Source of the DNA: an uncultured Collinsella sp.
Lineage (GTDB): Bacteria > Actinomycetota > Coriobacteriia > Coriobacteriales > Coriobacteriaceae
NCBI GenBank assembly: GCA_900550965.1
Contig: URUC01000023.1
Coordinates: forward strand, 1 to 26,545
Direction of reading: 5' to 3'
Length of the DNA stretch: 26,545 nt
The translations under genes were made by a program, and so were the position numbers. Below, one piece after another: positions 7,980 to 16,800 of this stretch (its first letter is position 1; each line of letters starts with the position of its first letter). Below the pieces are notes generated by a model. It was not told the origin of the DNA. It saw only the letters and a program-made list of their open reading frames with translations, and made no database searches.

Positions 7980-8489
7980 ATGCAGCTCACCAAAACGCTT
8001 AAGGTGACGCCGGAGGAGCTTTTTGACGCTCTGGCGGGGTCCATCATGCGGGATATCGAGAACGTCACGGGCAAACGTCCTAGCCGCAATAAGCTCAACG
8101 GCTATAAGTACGAGAAGCGCGCCCAGTCCGCAAAAGGCAAGACCAAGGGCACGGCGATCAAGGTTAAGATCAAGCACTTTGACTACCCGTGCCTCTATGA
8201 GGTCCGTTTTCAGTATGCGGCGGGCACCAATACCATGCGCTATGAGACTGCACCTGCTGGCGATGGTGCTTGCGAGCTCACCTATACCGAGGATTTTCAG
8301 GGTGCGGGTGGCAACACGTCTGGCATGCGCGGCAAGCTCGGCCTCTTCTTCTACGAGCGCAAGCTCAAGAGCCACGCCAACCAGACGATTGATCAAATCG
8401 TCAAATACATCGAGGGTGAGCGCCGCGTAAAGGCTAATCCCGCCTTCGCCGATGATACTGCCGAAAACGCTTCGGATGTATTCCATTGA
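7980..8489 (+). CDS. DUF3284 domain protein
   Basis: A 169-residue soluble protein without signal peptide or membrane segment. The opening MQLTKTLKVTPEELFDALAGS followed by D-I-x-x-x-T-G-K, then alternating lysine-rich and hydrophobic strands (GTAIKVKIKHFDYPCLYEVRF, TNTMRYETAP, CELTYTEDFQ) and a C-terminal helix (TIDQIVKYIEGE) match the general shape of DUF3284 proteins, which are small proteins of unknown function common in Firmicutes and Coriobacteriia. The fold resembles START/SRPBCC-like lipid- or ligand-binding proteins, but that is inference. The ATG at 7980 is preceded by AAGGGG. It appears monocistronic, and base composition is like its neighbours upstream, unlike the transporter downstream. 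The last 20 residues are acidic and probably disordered. Confidence 0.75.
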   Translation: MQLTKTLKVTPEELFDALAGSIMRDIENVTGKRPSRNKLNGYKYEKRAQSAKGKTKGTAIKVKIKHFDYPCLYEVRFQYAAGTNTMRYETAPAGDGACELTYTEDFQGAGGNTSGMRGKLGLFFYERKLKSHANQTIDQIVKYIEGERRVKANPAFADDTAENASDVFH

Positions 8490-8592
8490 TACCCTGTGCA
8501 AAAGCTTTACCGCTCTTCACATCAACTGTGAACACTTCAGGCTTCGAGTCAGTAGCGAGCGGCCCGACAAAAGTAGTTGATGGAAGTGCCAA

Positions 8593-9759
8593 ATGAATAA
8601 GAATGCCGCTACGCAACTGCACATCTATTCCGCCTTTTTCGTTCTCGCGGGATTTGTTTTAAATCGGGGAGTGTTTCTACTTTTCCTTGCGGAGAAAGGA
8701 ATGCCTGTCACGGAAATCGCGCTTTATCAAGCCCTGTTTAACATTGCAACGGTCGTCCTCGAGCTGCCAACAGGGCTGATAGGCGATTTCTTTGGAAAGA
8801 AGTTTTCGATTCAAGTGGGCGTGCTGCTGCTTTTCTTCCATACGGCTGGCATGCTGTTGCTTTCAGGCCCCTTTCTTGTCGTGCTTTCCCTTGTTGAGGC
8901 ACTCGCCTACTCCCTTCAATCGGGATCCGAACAAGCACTTTTATATGAAATTGCCCGGAATGCCGGTCAAGGAGAGCGCTTCCTCACCATCAATGCTCGG
9001 CTGCTTGCCGCACAATCAATCGCTACGGGAATGGCAATTGTGCTCGGATCTTTCATTGCCCAAGTATCTTGGAGCGCCCTCTACGTATGTGTCTCCGTTT
9101 TCTATCTCCTGCAGCTTTTCCTTCTGTATCCCATTGAGAGGACGGAAGCGACCCGTTCTGAAAGCTCTGAAAAGGGAAGGTTTGACGTAGCCAAGATCTT
9201 CAGACGCGAAACCTGGTGCATTGGAGAATCCGCTTTTGCGGTGTTGCTTCTTCTAATCGGCACAAGCATGCTCGATGGATTCTATGGGAGTTATTACAAC
9301 TTGAATCAGTTGGTATTCGACGCATTTGATGCTCCCGTCTCCATAATAGGAATCTTTTTCGGTGCATCCTATGCAGTAAATGCGACGGCCTACATTGCAG
9401 CAGATTTCTTCTCATTGCGTTTCGGGAAAAGAAATACCATGCTCGGCTCGATGCTAATCGAGGCTGGCCTTTTCATGATTCTTCCGTGGTTCGCTTCAAA
9501 TCCGCTGTGTTTGTTTGGCCTTAGCATGGTGCTTTGTTTTCTCCCAGAAGTGGTGTACATCACTTCGGAAAACTTAATCCAAGACGCTATAGCGGACGAT
9601 CTCCGCGCGACGATCCTTTCCGTCGCGTCTCTGGTAAGGGCTCTCTTTTCTGCAGTGTTTTTCTCCATATTTGGACATGTGTTGGGGTTATATCCCATTC
9701 AGATAGCGCTCGGTATTATTGGTGCAATCGCGATAGCAATTACCGCCGTTGTTTCATAA
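8593..9759 (+). CDS. Major facilitator superfamily (MFS) transporter, probably acquired
   Basis: A 388-residue polytopic membrane protein with about 12 hydrophobic segments. The loop between helices 2 and 3, ELPTGLIGDFFGKKFSIQVG (about 57-76), is the MFS motif A (G-x-x-x-D-x-x-G-K-K), and the central cytoplasmic loop around 190-210 (ERTEATRSESSEKGRFDV) is charged as expected. MFS proteins of this type are often drug or small-molecule exporters; the substrate cannot be told. The start is ATG 8593 with GGAAG 6 bases upstream. Its base and codon use are conspicuously AT-richer than everything around it (by eye roughly 40-55% GC per line against 60% or more), with many TTT, AAA, ATA and CAA codons. 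It has no neighbours in the same islet and no clear promoter or terminator. Confidence 0.88.
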   Translation: MNKNAATQLHIYSAFFVLAGFVLNRGVFLLFLAEKGMPVTEIALYQALFNIATVVLELPTGLIGDFFGKKFSIQVGVLLLFFHTAGMLLLSGPFLVVLSLVEALAYSLQSGSEQALLYEIARNAGQGERFLTINARLLAAQSIATGMAIVLGSFIAQVSWSALYVCVSVFYLLQLFLLYPIERTEATRSESSEKGRFDVAKIFRRETWCIGESAFAVLLLLIGTSMLDGFYGSYYNLNQLVFDAFDAPVSIIGIFFGASYAVNATAYIAADFFSLRFGKRNTMLGSMLIEAGLFMILPWFASNPLCLFGLSMVLCFLPEVVYITSENLIQDAIADDLRATILSVASLVRALFSAVFFSIFGHVLGLYPIQIALGIIGAIAIAITAVVS

Positions 9760-9924
9760 AAATGGTTGGAATACAGGTCTCCAAGAATTGATATATCGAT
9801 TGACGAGCTATCCGAAGCGTCGAGCCTTCTTGATGGACATGACTATTCGTCACAAATCATTCCGCGCATCGCCGGGGTTCCAGTAATACTCGATATATCT
9901 GGATGCCCTCATTCCCCTTTTTGA
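9760..9924 (+). pseudogene. Open coding-like segment directly after the MFS stop, in the same frame
   Basis: After the TAA of the MFS gene the same frame stays open for 54 codons and ends at a TGA (9922-9924). The translation includes SIDELSEASSLLDGHDYSS and IIPRIAGVPVILDISGCP, which looks like protein rather than noise but is not transporter-like. I recognise no family. There is no ATG and no Shine-Dalgarno; a TTG at 9766 is the only near start. The best guess is a remnant of another gene left by the event that brought in the transporter. Confidence 0.3.
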
Positions 9925-9961
9925 AGGTCCCAAAAAGACTGCCCGTGTGGGTTTGGCTAGG

Positions 9962-9992
9962 TTCGGGTGCTATCCGCGCCGTGCGGTAAAAT
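9962..9992 (+). promoter_or_regulatory. Promoter of dnaE
   Basis: A good -10, TAAAAT (9987-9992), lies 39 bases before the dnaE start. A partial -35, TTCGGG (9962-9967), has a 19-base spacer. Confidence 0.5.
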
Positions 9993-10031
9993 CGTTCAGT
10001 CAGAACACGAACCCGCATCGGAGCTCATCAC

Positions 10032-13000
10032 ATGGCATTCGTCCATCTGCACAACCACACCGTTTTCTCCATGCTCGACGGCGCAACCCGTATCCAGGAT
10101 ATGGTCAATCGCGCCGTAGAGCTGGGCATGCCCGCCATCGCCATTACCGACCACGGCTACATGTATGGCGTGCCCGACCTGGCGCTGGCCTGCGACGCCG
10201 TCAACCACAACACGCCTGAGTACAAAACCTGGAGTCACGACAAGGCCTTTTTGGAAAAGGATCGCCGCGACGAGCTGGTGGAGCCCGATCCCGAGGAAAA
10301 CCCGCGCGAGCATGCCCAGTATGTGAAGGACATGGCCATGTGGGACGAGAAGGGCAACATCGACGAGCTCAAGCCGCCTCTGGTCATCAAGCCCATCTTT
10401 GGCTGCGAGGTCTACTTTACGCCGGACGAGACCCTTGCTCGCGACCATAAGCCCGAGCTCTACCACATGATCCTTCTGGCCAAGGACCAGGAGGGCTACG
10501 TCAACCTGATGCAGACGGTCTCCGAGGCAGCCGTGCAGGGCTTTTACTACAAGCCCCGCGTGACGCTCGACAACCTGCGCCGCCACGCCAAGGGCATGAT
10601 CTGCACCAGCGCCTGCATCGCGGGCATCATTCCCAAATACATCGACCGCGGTGACATGGAGGGCGCCATCAAGTGGGCCGAGACCTTCCGTGATACCTTC
10701 GAACCTGGCGACTTTTATATCGAGATCCAGGAACACGGCATCACCACCGACAACGGCCTGACCGATGAGCAGATGGACCGCACGCTCATCGACATCGCCA
10801 AGCAGGTAGGCGTCAAGGTCATCGCCACCAACGACTTCCACTACCTGCGCCGCGAGGACGCTCCCGTGCAGGACGTCATCATGTGCATTGGCATGAACGC
10901 CAAGGTCGACGACCCCAACCGCATGCGCATGACTGGCTCGGAGTTTTATATGAAGACCGAGGAGGAGATGCGGGCGATGTTCCCGTATTGCCCCGAGGCC
11001 TGCGACAACACGCTCGAGATCGCCGACAAGTGCTACGTCGAGCTGGACTGGGACTCCATCATCCTGCCGCGCTTCCCGTTGCTCGACCCCGGCGAGACGC
11101 ACGAGAGTCAGTTCCGCCGCGAGTGCGAGAAGGGCCTGCGCCAGCACTACGGTGACGACTGGGCCACGCGCGAGATCGGTGGCGTCAACATCAAAGAGCG
11201 CTTTGAGTACGAATACAAAGTCATCTGCGACAAGGGCTTTGCCGCCTACTTTTTGATTGTTGCCGAGTACGTGCAATGGGCCAAGGACAACGGCATCGGC
11301 GTCGGCCCCGGCCGTGGCTCGGCTGCCGGCGCTATCGTCGCCTACGCCATGAACATCACCGCGTTCGATCCGCTCGAGAACGGCCTGATGTTCGAGAGGT
11401 TCCTGTCCCCGCAGCGTACCGAGATGCCCGATATCGATATGGACTTCGACGATGAGCGGCGCCTCGAGGTCGTGGAGCACGTTCGCCAGCTCTACGGCCC
11501 CGAGAAGGTCACCCACGTCATCACCTACTCGACCATTAAGGCCAAGCAGGCCATCAACGACGCCGCTCGCGTCCTGGACTACCCGGTCTACATGGGCCAG
11601 CGTCTGTCCAAGATGGTCTCGAGCGACCCCAAGGTCAAGCTCAAGCAGGTGCTCGAAAAGCAACCCGGCAAAGAGGACCTGTTTAACCCCGATTTTGCCG
11701 AGGCATATAAAAAGGACGACGACGCCCGCCGCATCATCGACACGGCGCTCTCAATCGAGGGCCTCACCCGTGGCGAGGGCGTGCACGCGTGCGCCGTTCT
11801 GATCTGCCGCGACCCCGTCAACGAGCACGTGCCCACCAAGCTCGACACCAAGGGCGGCGTCGAGATTACCCAGTACGAGGGCCATACCGTTGCCGACATG
11901 GGCCTGCTCAAGATGGACTTCTTGGGCCTGCGCACGCTGACTGTTATCTCCAAGGCCAAGGCAAACATCAAAAAGAACTTCGGCATCGACATCAAAGAGG
12001 AAGAGATTCCCTTTGACGACCCCGAGATCTTTAAGCTCATGGGTTCCGGCCACACCGCCGGCGTCTTCCAGGTCGAGTCCGCCGGCATGACGGCCACGAT
12101 CAAGAACATGAAGCCCACCGAGTACAAGCACGTCGTGGCATTGATCGCTCTGTACCGCCCGGGCCCGCTGGGCGCCGGCATGGTCTCGTCTTACATCAAC
12201 CGTATGAACGGCAAGGAGCCGGCGGTCTCCTACGACGACCGCCTGGACGACATCCTGGGTGAAACCTACGGCACCATGGTCTACCAGGAGCAGGTTATGC
12301 TCATCTCCGTCGAGATGTGCGGCTTCTCCAAGGGCGAATCGGACTCGCGTATCCGTAAGCCCGTGGCTAAGAAAAAGATCAAGCTGCTCACGTCGACGGT
12401 GCTTCACTGGGAGGATGGCTCGGACGAGACCACCTACGACCACTGGATGAACGGCGCTATCAAGAATAACTACACGCGCGAGGTCGCCCAGAAGATTTGG
12501 GACGATGTTCTCGAGTTCGCGTCCTACGCCTTCAACAAGTCGCACTCCGCCGGCTACGCCATCCTGGTTATGCAGACGGCGTGGCTCAAGGCGCACTATC
12601 CGCACGAGTACATGGCGGCCGTTCTGACGTCCTATACGGGCAAAACCGACAAGATCGTTCACTACGTCTCGGCGTGCCGTCACGACGGCATCCCCGTGCT
12701 GTCGCCAGATGTCAACGAGTCCGGTACCGAGTTCACGGCTACCAAGGAGGGCGTGCGCTTTGGTCTGGCCGGCATCCGCGGCGTGGGCACCGGCGTGGCG
12801 CAGGCGATTATCGCCGAGCGCGAGGCGGGCGGTCCGTTTAAGACGCTGCACGATTTTGTCGAGCGCGTGGACTCGAGCCAGGCCAACCGCCGCGTGATCG
12901 AATCGCTCATCAAGGCAGGCGCCTTCGACTCCACGGGGTATCCGCGTCGCCAGATGATGCACTTTGTGGACAAGAACAACCCCGAGAACATCATCGATGC

Positions 13001-13835
13001 CGCGGTAAAGCGCCAGAAGGATCGCGCGAGCGGCCAGACGTCGTTCTTCGATATGTTTGGCGACGTTGAGGGCTCGGGCTTTGAGGTGAGCGTGCCCGAT
13101 CCGGATGGCCAGGAGTGGGACCGTCACCTTAAGCTGAGCCAGGAGAAGGAGGTTCTGGGCATCTATGTCTCGGACCACCCGCTGCGCCCGTTTGAATATG
13201 CACTAGCCAAGGCGCGCGACTTCTCGTTCTCGCAGATCGACACCGGCTACGAGGTGCAAAACCCCACGGGCGGTACCATCAACCAGGAGATTCCCGAGGG
13301 CAAGGCGCTGTGGTGGGCCGGTATGGTCTCGAGCGTGTCCAAGCGCGTGACCAAAAACGGCGACCCCATGGGCATCGTGCAGCTCGAGGACATGGAAGGC
13401 GAGGCCACGGTCGTGGTGTTCCCCAAGACCTATAAGGAGGCCGAGGGGTACCTGTACGGCGAGGTCGATCCCGAGACCGGTGCACAGCTGTCCGATGCGT
13501 TTGTGCGCATTAAGGGCAAGCTCGAGCGCTCGGACCGCGGTGATCAGATCATCGCGCAGGAGATTGTGCCGCTGGAGCTCAACGAGGAGAACAACAAGCC
13601 CAAGGTGTTTGAGGTCATGGTGCCCAACAGCCGCTTTAGCCAGGGCAATATGGCGCGCCTGGCCACGGTGCTCACCGCTAACCCGGGCGGCGACCGCGTG
13701 GAGATCTTTATCGAGCAGGTGGACGGGCGCGTGCTGCGTGCCGAGGTACCTGCCAAGGTCAACGCGCGTTCGATTCCGCTGCTGGCCGAGGCCAAGGCCA
13801 TTGTGGGTAACCAGGGCCGCGTGACGGTGATCTAA
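10032..13835 (+). CDS. dnaE: DNA polymerase III alpha subunit (DnaE)
   Basis: A 1267-residue replicative DNA polymerase of family C. The N-terminal PHP domain keeps all nine residues that bind metals in active PHP proofreading exonucleases of DnaE1 type: H7, H9, D16, H41, E126, H145, C195, D268 and H270. The polymerase core shows GPGRGSAAGAIVAY, the catalytic pair D467/D469 in EMPDIDMDFDDE, and the third aspartate D629 in MDFLGLRTLT. Downstream are the helix-hairpin-helix region (FKTLHDFVERVDSSQANRR), a beta-clamp binding motif around Q1002 (QTSFFDMFG), and an OB-fold (about 1097-1145). The protein has an insertion of about 60 residues in the PHP domain (roughly 58-118), charged and alanine-poor. 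The start is ATG 10032, matching the conserved FVHLHNHT opening. The SNF2 gene follows 28 bases after the stop, so the two are probably co-transcribed. Confidence 0.97.
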   Translation: MAFVHLHNHTVFSMLDGATRIQDMVNRAVELGMPAIAITDHGYMYGVPDLALACDAVNHNTPEYKTWSHDKAFLEKDRRDELVEPDPEENPREHAQYVKDMAMWDEKGNIDELKPPLVIKPIFGCEVYFTPDETLARDHKPELYHMILLAKDQEGYVNLMQTVSEAAVQGFYYKPRVTLDNLRRHAKGMICTSACIAGIIPKYIDRGDMEGAIKWAETFRDTFEPGDFYIEIQEHGITTDNGLTDEQMDRTLIDIAKQVGVKVIATNDFHYLRREDAPVQDVIMCIGMNAKVDDPNRMRMTGSEFYMKTEEEMRAMFPYCPEACDNTLEIADKCYVELDWDSIILPRFPLLDPGETHESQFRRECEKGLRQHYGDDWATREIGGVNIKERFEYEYKVICDKGFAAYFLIVAEYVQWAKDNGIGVGPGRGSAAGAIVAYAMNITAFDPLENGLMFERFLSPQRTEMPDIDMDFDDERRLEVVEHVRQLYGPEKVTHVITYSTIKAKQAINDAARVLDYPVYMGQRLSKMVSSDPKVKLKQVLEKQPGKEDLFNPDFAEAYKKDDDARRIIDTALSIEGLTRGEGVHACAVLICRDPVNEHVPTKLDTKGGVEITQYEGHTVADMGLLKMDFLGLRTLTVISKAKANIKKNFGIDIKEEEIPFDDPEIFKLMGSGHTAGVFQVESAGMTATIKNMKPTEYKHVVALIALYRPGPLGAGMVSSYINRMNGKEPAVSYDDRLDDILGETYGTMVYQEQVMLISVEMCGFSKGESDSRIRKPVAKKKIKLLTSTVLHWEDGSDETTYDHWMNGAIKNNYTREVAQKIWDDVLEFASYAFNKSHSAGYAILVMQTAWLKAHYPHEYMAAVLTSYTGKTDKIVHYVSACRHDGIPVLSPDVNESGTEFTATKEGVRFGLAGIRGVGTGVAQAIIAEREAGGPFKTLHDFVERVDSSQANRRVIESLIKAGAFDSTGYPRRQMMHFVDKNNPENIIDAAVKRQKDRASGQTSFFDMFGDVEGSGFEVSVPDPDGQEWDRHLKLSQEKEVLGIYVSDHPLRPFEYALAKARDFSFSQIDTGYEVQNPTGGTINQEIPEGKALWWAGMVSSVSKRVTKNGDPMGIVQLEDMEGEATVVVFPKTYKEAEGYLYGEVDPETGAQLSDAFVRIKGKLERSDRGDQIIAQEIVPLELNEENNKPKVFEVMVPNSRFSQGNMARLATVLTANPGGDRVEIFIEQVDGRVLRAEVPAKVNARSIPLLAEAKAIVGNQGRVTVI

Positions 13836-13863
13836 GCTACCCCGGGTGAGATTGGAGGAAGTG

Positions 13864-16800
13864 ATGGCGCAGGGGACGTTTGTGCAGGCGCTTCGCAAAG
13901 AGGCGGCACTGAGCGGCACCTTTATGAAGGGGCGTTCGCTCATGCTCAACGGCGCCGTGCTGTCGTTTGAGGACTCCGGCTCGCGCTTCTCCAAAAACGT
14001 GAACATCGAGGGCACGGTGCGTGGCTCGCGCGGCGACCTGTACAAGACACACGTGGCGCTCGATATGGACGAGCACGAGGTTATCGACTACGACTGCGAT
14101 TGCCCGGCCGCCTTCCGCTATTCCGGCATGTGCAAGCACGCCGTCGCCACGGCGTTGGCGTATCTGGATGCCAGCGGCGCCGAGCCCGTCGAGGGTTTGC
14201 GCACGCCGGTCCGCACGTTTACGGTACCGCCCGCACAGTCCAAGCAGTCCACACGCCCCGCGCCCACCGCATCTGCGGTCAACCCCAACTTTCCCTTCCC
14301 GGCGCCCGTCCCCACGAGCCCGAGCCTTGTGGCGGCGCTTTCTGATCTTTCGGACGCGCGCATGGACGAGCTCGTGGCCATGCGTCGTAAGCTCGCCGGC
14401 ACCATTGACCCCGATGCGCCCAAAGCGGTGTTGGAGCTCTCGCTGGTGCCGTACTACAATCCGCTGTTTGCCGATCGCTTTAACTGGGCGCTCGAGTTTC
14501 GCATTCGCTGCGGTTCGGTGTCCTACGTGGTTAAGGATATCGACGGCATGGCCGATGCCTATGTGCGTGGCGGTACGTTCTCCTATGGCAAGAAGCTGAC
14601 GTTTGCCCATGTGCCCGAGGCTTTCGATGGCGTGTCGACAAAGCTGCTCGACTTTGTCGCAATGACGGTCGCCTATCTGAGCGACATTACGAGTTCGCGC
14701 TCGGCATCGTACGACTTTGCCCGCAGCGGCTTTGTCGCCGAGCGTCAGTTACCGGTATCCGAGCATTCCATCGTGTCCGTGCTGGACCTGCTGTGCGGCA
14801 GGACCATGTCCTTTGAGCCTGCTTGGTCACGGGGGACGACGACGCATCGCTCCTACGAGGTGGCCGTCGAGCCGTCGCCGCAGGGGGAGGGTGAAGTCCC
14901 AGCTAAGCGCCCGCCGCTCCTTGCCGCCAAGATTGCACCGGCGGCGGGAGGCAGCTACGACTTGCGCCTTCCGGCCGATACGTATTGCTTTGTTGCGGGC
15001 GACGCAGCCTATCTGGTCGATACGCGCCGTGCGCGCCGTACCGACACAGCGTTTGCCCAACATGCGGCGCCGTTCCTATCGCACTTGTTGCCCTGCCGCA
15101 CGCCGGTCCATATCGCGGCCGACCAGGTGGGCGAGTTCTGCCGCATGGCGCTGCCCGTCTTGCGCGGCTACACCGACCTGACCGCTCCCGCCGCGCTCGA
15201 CGCCGTGGCGCCCGAGCCGAGTTTTGCCATGGCGATTGGCGTCGACGATGGTTTTGTGACCTGCAAAATTACGGTGACCTACGGCGATTGGTCGGCAGAT
15301 CTCTTTAGTCTTGGTGCTCCGGGCAGTCCCTTCGAAGAACAGCGCCCCGGCGTTCCGCCCCGCGATACGCTGGCGGAGTTTCGCGTTATGGACACGGCTG
15401 CCATGTACTTCGATTTCCAAGAGGGCGGCCTGGCGTTTGAGGAGCGCGATGATGAGAGCTTGTTCTGCCTGCTGACCGAGGGTCTGTCCGCCCTGTCCGA
15501 GCTGGGTGAGGTCATGCTCAGCGACCGTCTGCGCCAGATTTCGGTGCGTCCCGCGCCCAAACTCTCGGTTCGTGCGACCGTCAAGAGCAATCTGCTCGAT
15601 GTCGAGCTGGGCGCGAGTGGGCTTTCGGCGGCAGATCTTGCCATCTATCTGGACTCGTACAAGCGCCACCAGACGTTTGCGCGCCTGACGTCCGGCGACA
15701 TCGTGCGCTTGGATGAGGGAGCGCGCGCCGCGTTTGGCCTTGCCGAAGATCTGGGTGTCGATGCCGTCGACCTGCTCGACGGTGTGTCGCTTCCCGCATC
15801 GAGTACCCTGTTCGTCGACAGCATGCTCGCGCGCACGCCGGCGCTCGAGGCCGATCGCGACGCCGCGTTCCGCCGCACCGTCGAGCGCCTGGACACGCTC
15901 GGCAAGATGGACTTTACGGTACCCGCCTCGCTCAAGGCCACGCTGCGTGGCTACCAGGTCGACGGATACCAGTGGCTCGGCTCGCTCGAACACCTGGGCC
16001 TTGGCGGCATCTTGGCCGACGACATGGGCCTGGGCAAAACGCTCCAGATGATCGCGCATATCCTGGCGCGCGTGGAGGCGGGGGACACCAAGCCCACGCT
16101 CGTGGTATGCCCGGCCTCACTCGTGTACAACTGGACCGCCGAGCTGGAGCGCTTTGCCCCGTCGCTCGATGTGTGCGCCATTGTGGGCGCCAAGGCTCAA
16201 CGCCGCGTGCAGATCGCCGGCGTGGCCGAGCATAGCGTGGTCGTGACGTCGTATGACCTTATGCGCCGCGATATCGACGAGTACGTCGAGCAGGATTTTG
16301 CCCGCGTGGTGCTCGATGAGGCACAGTACATTAAAAATCCGCTCACGCAGGTGGCGCGCGCCGCCAAGCGCCTGCCTGCCGGCGTGCGCTTTGCCCTGAC
16401 GGGCACGCCCATCGAAAACCGCCTGTCCGAGCTCTGGAGCATCTTCGACTTTTTGATGCCGGGCCTTTTGGGGACGCGCGAGTCGTTTGCCAAGCGCTTT
16501 GAGAGCCCCGTCGAGCATGCCGAGGGCGATAGCGCCGCTCGCCTGCAGGCGCTCGTGTCGCCGTTTGTGCTGCGCCGTGTTAAGGAAGACGTGGTGGCCG
16601 ACCTGCCCGAGAAGATCGAAGACACCGTCATGGCACAGCTTACCGGCGAGCAACGCAAGCTCTACCTGGCCAACCAGGACCGCATCGCCCAGCAGGTGCA
16701 GCACCGCGAGGCTGGGGAGTTTAAGAAAGACAAGCTCAAGGTGCTCGCCGAGCTCACCAAGCTGCGCCAGATCTGCTGCGACCCGCGTCTACACTACGAG

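Noticed and set aside
9994..10006. GTTC-N5-GAAC palindrome before dnaE as an SOS box
   Set aside because: The half-sites are in the wrong order and have 5-base spacing; a LexA box needs GAAC-N4-GTTC.
9996..11663. 555-codon open frame on the - strand opposite dnaE
   Set aside because: It lies fully antisense to conserved dnaE motifs and has no recognisable domains or ribosome binding site.
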